From positions 434,001 through 498,000 of the forward strand of contig NZ_NETJ01000002.1 in assembly GCF_002128405.1 (NCBI RefSeq): a DNA stretch of 64,000 bases, read 5' to 3'. Made by a program: the position numbers and the translations under genes. Positions 36,724 through 45,292 of this stretch are shown piece by piece. The notes under the pieces were generated by a model, which saw nothing but the letters and a program-made list of their open reading frames with translations, was not told where the DNA came from and made no database searches. How positions within the stretch are numbered: the stretch's first letter is position 1; every line of letters begins with the position of its first letter. The DNA is from Gottfriedia solisilvae. GTDB taxonomy: Bacteria > Bacillota > Bacilli > Bacillales > Bacillaceae_G.

Positions 36724-36752
36724 GCCAACTAATAAAAGTTGGTTTTTTTATT
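36723..36752 (+). terminator. Terminator of the HEPN-like gene
   Basis: CCAACT/AGTTGG stem, loop AATAAA, seven T. Confidence 0.8.
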
Positions 36753-36810
36753 TCAAAAAGTTACGATAGGCATTTATACGCTAGGTTTATCAGATATTTA
36801 GAATGAATTA

Positions 36811-36843
36811 GATAATGATAAGATAATGATAAGATAATGATAA
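36811..36843 (+). repeat. Triple 11-bp tandem repeat
   Basis: Three perfect copies of GATAATGATAA in the intergenic DNA before J16. Confidence 0.9.
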
Positions 36844-36874
36844 TTGAGTATTGTTTTTATAGATTCTCTTATTC

Positions 36875-36894
36875 AACAAACGAGAGCGTTAGTT
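36875..36894 (+). repeat. Cassette junction J16 (A only, GAGAGC variant)
   Basis: AACAAACGAGAGCGTTAGTT; no terminator or arm B. Confidence 0.85.
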
Positions 36895-36925
36895 GCAGAT
36901 TACAAGCTTTAGCTGGAGGGTGAAA

Positions 36926-37219
36926 ATGGATAATCCTATAGAATTGGATGGTGCTAGGGTAATTTTACACACGATAAATTCCGAAGCCAATAACTATGGA
37001 TCGGTTGGCATACTAGGTGATGATAATGAAATAATCGATGAATTGCCAATTACTGCAATGGCTATATGCCATTATGAAGGAAGTAGTGAATATTATTTAT
37101 TTTCTTGCGACTTGAATTGGGAAGTAATTGGTGATTTTGATCACGATTCTTTAGAAGATGCAAAAGAAAGTGCAAAGATTAATCACAATGTAAAAGATGA
37201 AGATTGGAAGATTGTATAA
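36926..37219 (+). CDS. Cassette protein of unknown function (97 aa)
   Basis: Acidic soluble protein; ATG 36926 after TGGAGGG. EYYLFSCDLNWEVIGDFDHDS is Asp/Trp-rich. No family recognised. Ends 8 bp before J17. Confidence 0.65.
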   Translation: MDNPIELDGARVILHTINSEANNYGSVGILGDDNEIIDELPITAMAICHYEGSSEYYLFSCDLNWEVIGDFDHDSLEDAKESAKINHNVKDEDWKIV

Positions 37220-37227
37220 TCTTGTTG

Positions 37228-37247
37228 AACTAACTGGCGCGTTAGTT
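37228..37247 (+). repeat. Cassette junction J17 (A only)
   Basis: Consensus core; only a weak CTG/CAG hairpin follows. Confidence 0.9.
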
Positions 37248-37445
37248 GAAGAACTTATGTCTGTTTAATCAGTCATTTTCTATTTGGTTAACGGTTAATA
37301 ATGTGAAAACGAGAAAGGTTGTATCAGTGTTCATATAGAATCTTATTTATGAGATTATTCAAAGAATACTTTTTATCATTTAATCTTATTTAATGATACA
37401 TCTTAATATATATAGTTAGTAAAAATACATGGGTCGGTGGAATGT

Positions 37446-37667
37446 ATGAATGTTTTTATATTATTTCCAATTTTATTTATTATTTGGGGAGTTATAGGAG
37501 TACTTTTCCCAAGAATTTGGTGGTATGTGGGTGAAGGGTGGAAATTCAAAAATGTTGAGCCAAGCTCTGCAGCACTAATAATGGCCCGAATAGGTGGTAT
37601 TTTAGCCCTTATTGTAGGATATTTCCTATATAATTTTATTGCGACATCATTTGTTTATTACATATAG
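37446..37667 (+). CDS. Small membrane protein, DUF6199-like
   Basis: 73 residues with two membrane segments (about 3-20 and 48-70) around PRIWWYVGEGWKFK and SAALIMARIGGI. This layout recalls the DUF6199 family of small membrane proteins. ATG 37446 after TCGGTGG. Confidence 0.65.
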   Translation: MNVFILFPILFIIWGVIGVLFPRIWWYVGEGWKFKNVEPSSAALIMARIGGILALIVGYFLYNFIATSFVYYI

Positions 37668-37717
37668 TTTATTGAAAAACATTTAAATAGATAAAGTTTG
37701 ATTTAATTAATTCATTT

Positions 37718-37737
37718 AACTAACTGGAGCGTTTGTT
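37718..37737 (+). repeat. Cassette junction J18 (A only, variant)
   Basis: AACTAACTGGAGCGTTTGTT; no terminator. Confidence 0.82.
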
Positions 37738-37773
37738 TAATAAAAATAAAAATAAAAATATGGAGGTAGTATT

Positions 37774-37965
37774 TTGGGAGCAGGAACGGGGATAAGTTGG
37801 TCAACTACTTTATTTGAAGTCATAGGCTTTTGGTTAATAATATTATTAGTAATCTTTTTATTTATTAAAGGTATTCTAAAAGGTACTGCACAAAAGCGAT
37901 ATGATAAATTAATAGAACTTGAAAAGAGAATTGAAATGCTTGAGAAGCAGATTGATAAAGAATAA
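37774..37965 (+). CDS. Small membrane protein with coiled-coil tail
   Basis: 63 residues, TTG start after TGGAGGTAG. One membrane segment (about 15-32), then a coiled coil (KLIELEKRIEMLEKQIDKE). Function unknown. Confidence 0.65.
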   Translation: MGAGTGISWSTTLFEVIGFWLIILLVIFLFIKGILKGTAQKRYDKLIELEKRIEMLEKQIDKE

Positions 37966-37994
37966 AAATAAATTTTGAAATTATTCCTTAAGCA

Positions 37995-38014
37995 ACTAAC
38001 TAGCGCGTTAGTTG
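37995..38014 (+). repeat. Cassette junction J19 (A only, variant)
   Basis: AACTAACTAGCGCGTTAGTT; no terminator. Confidence 0.85.
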
Positions 38015-38052
38015 AAGATCATTAAGTAAACAAATATTTAAGGAGTCATAAT

Positions 38053-38135
38053 TTGAAACGAATTATTGTAAGAGTCCATTTGAATTTTTAGGTATTTTGT
38101 ATAATATTTGGAAATTCCTATTGAATGGTAAATGA
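38053..38135 (+). pseudogene. Miniature frameshifted cassette gene
   Basis: TTG at 38053 after AAGGAG reads MKRIIVRV, then stops early. Shifting by one base gives SPFEFLGILYNIWKFLLNGK and a stop at 38133-38135. One lost base would join them into a peptide of about 27 residues. Only 160 bp separate J19 and J20. Confidence 0.4.
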
Positions 38136-38173
38136 GAACACATTACTATTAAATACCAAATAGATTGATATGT

Positions 38174-38262
38174 AACTAACTGGCGCGTTAGTTGAATACT
38201 TAGGAAGAAATTTATAGAACTCTATAAAAGAGTTTTTTTAAACAATAGAAATGTCATTTGTT
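38174..38262 (+). repeat. Cassette junction J20 (A-hairpin-B)
   Basis: Arm A consensus 38174-38193; hairpin AACTC/GAGTT with T-run (38218-38241); arm B degenerate (AATAGAAATGTCATTTGTTT). Confidence 0.87.
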
Positions 38263-38278
38263 TGAGGAGAAAGCAATT

Positions 38279-38719
38279 ATGAAAGAAACAAAGATTGAGA
38301 ATAAAATAAATGAATTATGCAATTTAGCAACCGAGTATGCAAGTTCATTTAATAAAACTTTAAACTACTCTGTTGAGAGTATTACTGATTTAGAAGATAT
38401 ACTAGACTTCTATTCAAAAGACCTTAATGGGAATATTTTAAACAAGATTATTAGGAGGGTAAAAAAATCTGGACCAACTGAAAATCAAATTAATTCAATG
38501 GCTCATATCTGGGGTGCTTACTTAGGAGAAGTAATTATTAGAAATTCTGATTGTAAAATTATATGGTGTAATGAAAATGTTTTCGGAGATGGTGAAATAA
38601 TTCATTTAATACAAGATGAAACTAGACTGTTTCCAATAGACAAAGTCTATAAAAGATTGATAAATGGTAAAGAAGACAATGTTGTTTTCTTTTATGAAAT
38701 TGCAGTAGGGAGTCTTTAA
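38279..38719 (+). CDS. Cassette protein of unknown function (146 aa)
   Basis: Soluble. SMAHIWGAYLGEVIIRNSD and FPIDKVYKRLINGKED recall DUF3806-type proteins, uncertain. ATG 38279 follows GAGGAG. Confidence 0.65.
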   Translation: MKETKIENKINELCNLATEYASSFNKTLNYSVESITDLEDILDFYSKDLNGNILNKIIRRVKKSGPTENQINSMAHIWGAYLGEVIIRNSDCKIIWCNENVFGDGEIIHLIQDETRLFPIDKVYKRLINGKEDNVVFFYEIAVGSL

Positions 38720-38751
38720 TAAAATATTTCATATATAAAAAGTTACTATTC

Positions 38752-38830
38752 AACTAACTGGCGCTTTAGTTGAACAACGATCGACGGATTCGTCGGTCTT
38801 TTTTATTGTTCTAAATGCCAGGATAGATCA
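38752..38830 (+). repeat. Cassette junction J21 (A-hairpin-B)
   Basis: Arm A AACTAACTGGCGCTTTAGTT; hairpin CGACG/CGTCG (38782-38795) with T-run; arm B CTAAATGCCAGGATAGATCA. Confidence 0.9.
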
Positions 38831-38905
38831 AAAAAAGGAAGGTTTGTTATTTATATAGAATAAATTAGTAAATAAATGAATTGTAATTAAAAAGGGAGAA
38901 ACTTA

Positions 38906-39094
38906 ATGAAGAAATTTTTAAAAGGAAAAATGAGTATTTCTCATATATTCTTTATGGCCGCCTTTTCAGCGATTGTAAATACGATAATAAGTCATAATGT
39001 TAATTGGGACAATCGATATATTACTGGTTTAATTGCCGGATTAGTCACTTTTATAGGAGGAATTTTAGCTATATTTATTATTAAAAATGACTAG
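38906..39094 (+). CDS. Small membrane protein (62 aa)
   Basis: Start after AAGGGAG. Two hydrophobic segments (about 11-27 and 38-59) after a basic N-terminus. Function unknown. Confidence 0.68.
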   Translation: MKKFLKGKMSISHIFFMAAFSAIVNTIISHNVNWDNRYITGLIAGLVTFIGGILAIFIIKND

Positions 39095-39104
39095 TACCTT
39101 AATC

Positions 39105-39185
39105 AACTAACGGATGCGTTAGTTCAACAACGATAGACTGCCTCGGTAGTCTATTTTTTTGTTCAAGTAACTGGCAAAATAGTTC
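39105..39185 (+). repeat. Cassette junction J22 (A-hairpin-B, GGATGC variant)
   Basis: Arm A AACTAACGGATGCGTTAGTT; hairpin ATAGACT/AGTCTAT (39133-39154) with T-run; arm B AACTGGCAAAATAGTTC. Confidence 0.9.
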
Positions 39186-39269
39186 AATAATGAAGGGTTA
39201 ATTTTTATAATTAATGTTAGATGAATTATGTTACAATTCAGATAAATACAAACATCCTAGGAGACTCTC

Positions 39270-39685
39270 ATGCGAACTTTTTTAACAAAATAAGGAAACA
39301 ATTTTTAAAAAATGGATTAAAACCATTTGTCATTATAGGAATAATATTTGCCATTCTATTATTAAGTGGAAATGACATTAATATAAAAGACTCATTTTTT
39401 TATTTAGTGGTGTATTTTATTGGAAAGAACACTATTCATTACTTTGAATCCAAAAAGATAAATTTGAAGCAAAATTTTAAAGATATTTCTATATTTATTT
39501 TTTTAGCATATTTATATCACATTATTTATCTAACTTTAGTGGCAATTGGTTATAAGCCTATTAAATTTTTATCAAATGGAATTGGATTTATGGTGACGAC
39601 TTTAGTAGTTATATCATTATTTTACATTACATTTGTAGTTCCTTTTGAAATTCTTAAGCAAAAGAGAAGGAGTAGTGAAAATTAA
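39270..39685 (+). pseudogene. Four-segment membrane protein with frameshift at a T6 tract
   Basis: The ATG at 39270 has an ideal ribosome-binding site (CTAGGAG) but its frame stops after 7 codons. The long open frame (NKIRKQFLKNGLKPFVIIGII onwards, four membrane segments) runs in another frame. Adding one T to the T6 run at 39278-39283 would fuse them. An upstream ATG at 39221 in the long frame has no ribosome-binding site and lies in the promoter-like region. Confidence 0.6.
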
Positions 39686-39743
39686 TCGGTCATTAACTGT
39701 TATGAGACTCTTTTAATTTAATTAAAAGAAGAAACTCTTCTGC

Positions 39744-39827
39744 AACTAACTGGCGCGTTAGTTAAACAACAAAAAGAGGATGATCACTATTCGATCATCC
39801 TCTTTTTGCTAACAGGCAGTTTGGTTT
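39744..39827 (+). repeat. Cassette junction J23 (A-hairpin-B)
   Basis: Arm A consensus 39744-39763; perfect 15-bp stem AAAAAGAGGATGATC and complement (39771-39807); arm B GCTAACAGGCAGTTTGGTTT. Confidence 0.92.
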
Positions 39828-39845
39828 AATAAGGGATGTTATAAT
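39817..39845 (+). promoter_or_regulatory. Arm-B-linked promoter
   Basis: Extended -10 TGTTATAAT (TATAAT at 39840-39845) begins 12 bp after arm B; the -35 position (CAGTTT) lies inside arm B. Confidence 0.6.
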
Positions 39846-39881
39846 ATTAGTAATAAATTTAAGAGAAGAGGTCTATTTGAA

Positions 39882-40067
39882 TTGATAATAAGGATTTTTG
39901 CATTTGTAGCAATCGTTTATGTTGAATATAAAATTTTAGCGTATATAAGTCAGATTTTTTATAGTAGTGTACCTATCAATTTATTATTATTGTTAATACT
40001 TGTAATCCTCATTTTCATCTCGTATCTTAAAGTTTTTCCTGATAAGAATAAGTATAAAAATTACTAA
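39882..40067 (+). CDS. Small membrane protein (61 aa)
   Basis: TTG start after AGAAGAGG. Two hydrophobic segments (about 2-20 and 28-48), basic tail. Function unknown. Confidence 0.65.
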   Translation: MIIRIFAFVAIVYVEYKILAYISQIFYSSVPINLLLLLILVILIFISYLKVFPDKNKYKNY

Positions 40068-40076
40068 ATGATATTC

Positions 40077-40155
40077 AACTAACTGGCGCGTTAGTTATAT
40101 AGCTTGAGTTACTTCGGTGACTCTTTTTTTGTTTCACTAAATGGCAGTTTAATTC
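40077..40155 (+). repeat. Cassette junction J24 (A-hairpin-B)
   Basis: Arm A consensus; hairpin GAGTTACTTCGGTGACTC (40106-40123) with T-run; arm B ACTAAATGGCAGTTTAATT. Confidence 0.92.
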
Positions 40156-40238
40156 AATAAGAAATTAAATATGAAATAGAAAAAAATTGTAAATATATCT
40201 GCTAAAATGATATTAGGAACCCAGAAGAAGGTGAAAGA

Positions 40239-40802
40239 ATGAAGTTTTCAATTAGGTATAAAATCATAGAAGATAAAGAATTAGAAGATATCCAAAATTT
40301 AACTCAATTAAAGAAAGAGGATGTTTTTGATATCCATGGCATTATTGAGGTGACATATAACGATTATACTTTTGGCTACTATTTTGAAGATTGGGAATGG
40401 GGAGACGAGTGGTTATTAAATAACTTTATTCTGCTAAATCAAGTACGTATATATTTGCAAGAACATAATCAAGTCTTCTTGGCTGTGCCTGAGAGTGCTC
40501 AAGAAAAATGGATTGAATTTAATAAAGTGGGAACTATTTTGCATATTAATATTTTCAAAATTGAAACAGTATATACAAAAATAAGTGAAGATATATCTTA
40601 TGCACCATTAGTTGATGACATATTACTTAACCCATTAAATGAATTCTTAGGTAGAAAAATAATTCATCAAACTCAAATTCATTTTAGTGCTTTTCAGTTA
40701 AGTACTAAAAATGAAGCTCTAAAATTACTAAACGATATAAAAAAATTAAATCCTATATTATGTAATATAGATAGGTATATTGTTCTTGAAAAATTACTGT
40801 AA
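40239..40802 (+). CDS. Cassette protein of unknown function (187 aa)
   Basis: Soluble; start after AAGAAGGTG. TYNDYTFGYYFEDWEWGDEWLL is strikingly aromatic and acidic, as in many small immunity proteins. No family assigned. Confidence 0.65.
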   Translation: MKFSIRYKIIEDKELEDIQNLTQLKKEDVFDIHGIIEVTYNDYTFGYYFEDWEWGDEWLLNNFILLNQVRIYLQEHNQVFLAVPESAQEKWIEFNKVGTILHINIFKIETVYTKISEDISYAPLVDDILLNPLNEFLGRKIIHQTQIHFSAFQLSTKNEALKLLNDIKKLNPILCNIDRYIVLEKLL

Positions 40803-40819
40803 ATAAAGAAGTCTTGTAC

Positions 40820-40913
40820 AACTAACTGGCGCGTTAGTTGAAGAAAAAGAGTTACCAAAGATCAAGAACAGCTATCGGCTGTTCTTTTTTATTGAAGTAT
40901 TGGCAGTTTAGAT
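40820..40913 (+). repeat. Cassette junction J25 (A-hairpin-B)
   Basis: Arm A consensus; perfect hairpin GAACAGC/GCTGTTC (40866-40884) with T-run; arm B with TTGGCAGTTTAG. Confidence 0.9.
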
Positions 40914-40981
40914 GACAAGGAAAGGACTTTATTAACTATTAATCGAATACATAATTACAAATAATATTTGAGGTATAAATA

Positions 40982-41758
40982 ATGTATAACTTTGAAAATG
41001 AGATTAAACAAATTAATAATAAACAATTGGATGATTTTTTTGGAAATGACTATTTTCATGATGGATTTATTCTTTTCCTTGATTTAACTGAAGATAATAT
41101 ACTAAAAATGAAATTTGCTTGTGAAAGAGAAAAGAGTAACGTACAGGATAAAGCTGAACATTGGTATTTAAACGAGGATTACCAATATAATGTTTTCTTT
41201 AAGGACTGTACCTATTTAAATATGGAAATTATTGATTATCCAGTTGAATATATAAATGGTAGATTTAAGAATAGTGTTAAATTGAAACAAATGAATAAAG
41301 AAAGTGGTAAATCAAATTATCACTTAAGAATGCAAGTAGCAGGTGGTGGCTTTATTGATATTATTTTTAGAGATTTTTTAATTCAAAAATTGACGGGTAG
41401 CCTCCCAAAATTTGAATATAGTACATTAAGTCATTTTGAACATATTTCTAAACGTTTTGAACATTCATTAGATATTTCAGAAATTCAAAAGTTAAGTGTT
41501 GATGAGGATAATATTAGTAGAGATTGGGCTATTGTACATCTTTTTATTTTAAAGGATACTTTTACATATGAAGCAGCAGTTAAAGCATTGGATTCTACTG
41601 AAGACGATGTAGTAATTGCTTCAGTTTTTGTTTTAGGAGAAATTGCTGGTACTGAATTAATTTCTAATTTATTTACGCTTTGGTCAAATAACGATTTTCC
41701 AATAATGAAAAGACACATATTAGATTCAATTGAGAAGATTATTGAACGAAGTAAATAG
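40982..41758 (+). CDS. Two-domain cassette protein with HEAT-like C-terminus
   Basis: 258 residues. The N-terminal domain (about 1-150) begins with FGNDYFHDGFIL and has a ligand-type beta pattern; the C-terminal part (about 175-258) contains HEAT-like helices (SRDWAIVHLFILK, DVVIASVFVLGEIAG). Function unknown. Start after TGAGGT. Confidence 0.68.
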   Translation: MYNFENEIKQINNKQLDDFFGNDYFHDGFILFLDLTEDNILKMKFACEREKSNVQDKAEHWYLNEDYQYNVFFKDCTYLNMEIIDYPVEYINGRFKNSVKLKQMNKESGKSNYHLRMQVAGGGFIDIIFRDFLIQKLTGSLPKFEYSTLSHFEHISKRFEHSLDISEIQKLSVDEDNISRDWAIVHLFILKDTFTYEAAVKALDSTEDDVVIASVFVLGEIAGTELISNLFTLWSNNDFPIMKRHILDSIEKIIERSK

Positions 41759-41770
41759 AAATCCTTATTG

Positions 41771-41832
41771 AACTAACTGGCGCGTTAGTTATATAAGTTC
41801 AAAAGACGGCATGAATTCATACCGTCTTTTTT
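41771..41832 (+). repeat. Cassette junction J26 (A-hairpin)
   Basis: Arm A consensus; hairpin AAAAGACGG/CCGTCTTTT (41801-41830); arm B not clear. Confidence 0.9.
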
Positions 41833-41895
41833 ATTTGGTAATTTCATAATGATCTGAGAATGTGTAAAACCTATTGGTTGAGGTGATTTTAAAAA

Positions 41896-42288
41896 ATGTT
41901 ATTATTAAAAATATTTCTATCTTTAGGTTTATTCACAGATTACGCAACACTTATTAACCAAGAATATTCAAAAGTGCCGAATATAAAAAACTTAAAAACA
42001 AATTATCCAAAAGAAGGTACCTGGGTAAAAATCCCAAAAGGAGCAAAGATAGTAACGTTGCAGGTTGAAGCAGAAAATACCGAAACAGTTTTATTCTGGA
42101 TCATACCGACTGGAACACAGACCTGGACCGAAAGAAAACTAATTGGCTATGATATAAAGGAAGGTGAAAATGATACTAATTTTTCACTAACATGGAAAAT
42201 AAATAAACCCTATTTACATGACCATATATATATTCAAGCATTAGGTGATGGTATTGCAAATGAGTTAATAAATTTATCAATGAATTGA
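41896..42288 (+). CDS. Cassette protein, possibly exported (130 aa)
   Basis: Short hydrophobic N-terminus (MLLLKIFLSLGLF) then a beta-rich domain (EGTWVKIPKGAKIVTLQVEAE). Start after TTGAGGTG. No family recognised. A hairpin-like remnant at about 42325-42350 resembles the inner part of a junction module without arm A. Confidence 0.62.
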   Translation: MLLLKIFLSLGLFTDYATLINQEYSKVPNIKNLKTNYPKEGTWVKIPKGAKIVTLQVEAENTETVLFWIIPTGTQTWTERKLIGYDIKEGENDTNFSLTWKINKPYLHDHIYIQALGDGIANELINLSMN

Positions 42289-42383
42289 AGTCAAAATAGA
42301 ATTCTTATTTTCGTTCAATAAAAAAAGAACTGCGGTAGCAGTCCATTGTTGATCAACTAAAACATTCAATATGTTTTTATTCA

Positions 42384-42575
42384 TTACACACCCATAGCAG
42401 CCATAACAGCTATTGGCCATACAATAAAAATGAATGATATTGTTAACCAAAACGAGTTTGTAGCAATAGGTAAATCATCTTTAATTTTCTTCATTATTTC
42501 AACAAGATTAACACAAAAAATAGTTGCTAAAATCGGCATTAATAAAAAACTAATAATGAAAAAGATAGTTTCCAC
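42384..42575 (-). CDS. Small membrane protein on the minus strand (63 aa)
   Basis: GTG start. Two hydrophobic segments (about 3-26 and 43-62) around EIMKKIKDDLPIATNS. It reads against the array direction, one of only two such genes. Ribosome-binding site weak (GGATG). Confidence 0.55.
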   Translation of the reverse strand: METIFFIISFLLMPILATIFCVNLVEIMKKIKDDLPIATNSFWLTISFIFIVWPIAVMAAMGV

Positions 42576-42706
42576 TGAAATTCACATCCGTCTAATATTT
42601 ACATTATGTTTTCTAAAATTTTCTATGACCTTTTAAAAGATACACAAATACAAATATAACTTAGAAACTAAAAGTATACAATGGCTGAATATTGAAATTC
42701 TTAATT

Positions 42707-42726
42707 AACTAACTGGCGCGTTAGTT
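42707..42726 (+). repeat. Cassette junction J27 (A only)
   Basis: Consensus core; next gene starts 44 bp later without terminator. Confidence 0.9.
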
Positions 42727-42770
42727 CAATAAGACATTAACTTTGATTATAAATAGTTGGAGGATTTTAC

Positions 42771-43025
42771 TTGGAAAGTATAAGAAAAAAAGCATACAAA
42801 GTATTAGTTCACCAATCATTATTAGATATAAAAAATTGCAATGATTCTGCTGATGAGATTTTTCATATAGCCCATACTTTTCATCACCTTACAGAGGCTT
42901 TGGTTGAAGATTTTAAAGGATATAATGAAGAAGAGTTTTGGAGAAGAATAAGTTTCCTCGAAGAAAAGTTTGGATTAATACATTATAAAAGTATATTTAA
43001 AGATGCAGTTAAAAGAGATATTTAA
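42771..43025 (+). CDS. Cassette protein of unknown function (84 aa)
   Basis: TTG start after TTGGAGG. Helical; HIAHTFHHLTEALVEDFKGY is His-rich. No family recognised. Confidence 0.65.
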   Translation: MESIRKKAYKVLVHQSLLDIKNCNDSADEIFHIAHTFHHLTEALVEDFKGYNEEEFWRRISFLEEKFGLIHYKSIFKDAVKRDI

Positions 43026-43047
43026 AGATTTTTTATGTTCCTCATTC

Positions 43048-43067
43048 AACTAACTGGCGCTTTAGTT
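43048..43067 (+). repeat. Cassette junction J28 (A only)
   Basis: AACTAACTGGCGCTTTAGTT; no terminator. Confidence 0.9.
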
Positions 43068-43125
43068 GAATAGGAATAGTAATCGAAAGACATCTACATG
43101 AAATAGATAACCAAGGAGACTAAAT

Positions 43126-43467
43126 TTGAAGAACAAACTAAAACTTCAACCATTAAGAATACCATCTGGTTGGGAAGTAACATATAATACATTTTTAGAA
43201 ATAGGCCCTTCAAATATAAAACAAGATGAAGAGTGGTTAATGATTTTTACTGAAAGTTTATTCCAAGCAATTCATAAGAGTAGAAATATACTAATTGATT
43301 TAGGGTGGTACCCAGAAGGTGATCCTAAAGGTAATTTTGGTATAGAATTAATCAAGAATTATGAATGGGAAAAGCCTCTAGAATCAATTAATTCGAAAGA
43401 TAAGGATGAAATTATAGAAAAGCTTGAATTATTAATGTCAATGGTTGAAGAAGGAGACATCTGCTAG
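43126..43467 (+). CDS. Cassette protein of unknown function (113 aa)
   Basis: TTG start after AAGGAG. RIPSGWEVTYNTFLEI and LGWYPEGDPKGNFG look like a conserved small-protein family, which I cannot name. Soluble. Confidence 0.65.
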   Translation: MKNKLKLQPLRIPSGWEVTYNTFLEIGPSNIKQDEEWLMIFTESLFQAIHKSRNILIDLGWYPEGDPKGNFGIELIKNYEWEKPLESINSKDKDEIIEKLELLMSMVEEGDIC

Positions 43468-43498
43468 TAATTGTTTGATTTGAAGAAATTAGTTATTG

Positions 43499-43552
43499 AA
43501 CTAACTGGCGCGTTAGTGAACAAAACTTGGAGCTGAATGATCGGCTCCTTTT
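43499..43552 (+). repeat. Cassette junction J29 (A-hairpin)
   Basis: Arm A AACTAACTGGCGCGTTAGTG; hairpin GGAGC/GCTCC (43529-43548) with T; no arm B. Confidence 0.87.
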
Positions 43553-43649
43553 AACCATTGGGAGTATATCAAAATAAGATTAAAGGATATGAATCTACTT
43601 TGTTGAAATAAATACGAATAACGTACAATGATATTCTGAGGTGAAAATA

Positions 43650-44252
43650 TTGAATTATAAAATGACAAGGTTTATGTTTTTGTGTGTAGTACTTTTAATT
43701 TCAAATGGTTGTAATAAAGTAGAAGTTTCTAAAGAAATTAAAAAGAAAGAATCTTCTGCTTCACTAATAAGTTTAAATACATTTGAAAAGAAATCATTAA
43801 GATATACTGAGCAACAAGATATCCTTTCACAATCTGCAATAAATAACATAGGTTACGAAATCAAAGAATTATCAAATAAGAATACTAAGAAATATTATTA
43901 TGTATTAAATTTGAGTAATAAATCATTATCTAGTTTGGATAAAAAAAATGGAATAGTTCCTTATGATGTTATTAAAATTTCAATTGGAGCAAAATCAGTA
44001 AAGAATTCTAATATATTTAGTAAATCGGCAACATCTCCAGTATTTATTAATTATAAAAACTCAAGATTAGAGGAAAATTCTTACTATCTATTTGAAAGTA
44101 AATTACCAATAAATAAAGATGATTTTAGAATAGATGCATTTTTTGTAAATGCTGAACCTTTTACATTAAAAAATAATACTGTGAAAAAAGGGTCTCAAAC
44201 CTACCATTTTATTGAAGATACAAAGGATAAAAGGGGAGTTATATCAGAGTAA
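43650..44252 (+). CDS. Lipoprotein of unknown function, cassette gene
   Basis: 200 residues from TTG 43650 (after TGAGGTG). Lipobox LISNGC places the mature protein on the outer face of the membrane. The rest is Ser/Lys/Asn-rich without known motif. Confidence 0.68.
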   Translation: MNYKMTRFMFLCVVLLISNGCNKVEVSKEIKKKESSASLISLNTFEKKSLRYTEQQDILSQSAINNIGYEIKELSNKNTKKYYYVLNLSNKSLSSLDKKNGIVPYDVIKISIGAKSVKNSNIFSKSATSPVFINYKNSRLEENSYYLFESKLPINKDDFRIDAFFVNAEPFTLKNNTVKKGSQTYHFIEDTKDKRGVISE

Positions 44253-44281
44253 TCTTGTTTTAAATATATATCACCTTCTTC

Positions 44282-44335
44282 AACTAACTGGCGCGTTAGT
44301 TGCATTCACGAGTTGTATTTTGCAACTCTTTTTTT
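44282..44335 (+). repeat. Cassette junction J30 (A-hairpin)
   Basis: Arm A consensus; hairpin GAGTTG/CAACTC (44310-44328) with T-run; arm B not clear. Confidence 0.9.
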
Positions 44336-44433
44336 ATTGAAATTACGATAAAGAAGAAATGAAGTGTTATAATTTATATCAAAAAGCAAACTATTTTGGA
44401 GATAAAGTAGTTTTATAGTGAGGTTAAGTATTA

Positions 44434-44958
44434 GTGGTGAAATTAAAGAATAAGCATTTCAATAAAATGGTTTTCTTACCTTTTTTAATTGTATTTTCTA
44501 TTGCGATTGGTACTTTGGGTTGGTATACAATTTACCAACGATTTTTCACCGATCAAGGAGAGGTGTACCAAAATTGGAAAGTGGACATTGGTAAACCAAC
44601 GCAGTCTACCATTATCATTGATGAGCTCGGAGGCTTGGGTTTAGATGGAGAACTCTATAAACAGTACAAATACGATAGTGAATCTATAAAAAGATTAGAA
44701 AAGAAACCATATTGGATCAAAGTTACAAATAATAATATCAAAATTGTTAATCAAAAAGTCACTGATTTTACAGACTTATTTATAGAAAATGACATCCATG
44801 CTAAAAAAAATAAACGTACCTTGTTAAGACATCCAATAAATCTAAATACAAACTGTTATTACTACATAAAACAAAATAAAAAAAAACCAGATGAATATGC
44901 AATTTTTGTTCTGAATCCGATTGAGAAGAAACTTTATTTATTTGAAAATTACTTATAA
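44434..44958 (+). CDS. Membrane-anchored protein of unknown function (174 aa)
   Basis: GTG start. One N-terminal membrane segment (about 12-32), extracytoplasmic domain with IIIDELGGLGLDGELYKQYK. No family recognised. Confidence 0.65.
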   Translation: MVKLKNKHFNKMVFLPFLIVFSIAIGTLGWYTIYQRFFTDQGEVYQNWKVDIGKPTQSTIIIDELGGLGLDGELYKQYKYDSESIKRLEKKPYWIKVTNNNIKIVNQKVTDFTDLFIENDIHAKKNKRTLLRHPINLNTNCYYYIKQNKKKPDEYAIFVLNPIEKKLYLFENYL

Positions 44959-44976
44959 GAAGTGTGAAAGTTATTC

Positions 44977-45055
44977 AACTAACTGGCGCGTTAGTTGAAC
45001 AAATTCAGGAGTCGATTATGTTCAACTCCTGTTTAATTATTTGGCAGTTTAGTTC
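44977..45055 (+). repeat. Cassette junction J31 (A-hairpin-B)
   Basis: Arm A consensus; hairpin CAGGAGT/ACTCCTG (45006-45031); arm B with ATTTGGCAGTTTAGTT. Confidence 0.9.
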
Positions 45056-45216
45056 AGTAAGATTTATTTGAAATTCTATGGAAAAAGAAAAAACAAAACT
45101 ACTGGTTACAAATATGTAGATGCTTAAGTCTACATTATTGATATGCCGGGAAAATACTAAGTTAACTAATTTTAGTATTCAATAGAAATTTGAAGTTTTG
45201 TATTTATTTATCTAAA

Positions 45217-45265
45217 TAATAATAGACAAGGTGCAATTTATCTGAATTGCACCTTGTCTATTATT
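45217..45265. terminator. Very strong bidirectional hairpin
   Basis: A perfect 22-bp stem (TAATAATAGACAAGGTGCAATT and complement) with 6-base loop, between J31 and the end of the minus-strand transglycosylase gene. Confidence 0.9.
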
Positions 45266-45292
45266 AATGAACTTAACTTTTGAGTTATGATC

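Noticed and set aside
39221-39269. ATG 39221 as start of the membrane protein
   Set aside because: No ribosome-binding site; the ATG lies in a promoter-like stretch, while a perfect site precedes the ATG at 39270.
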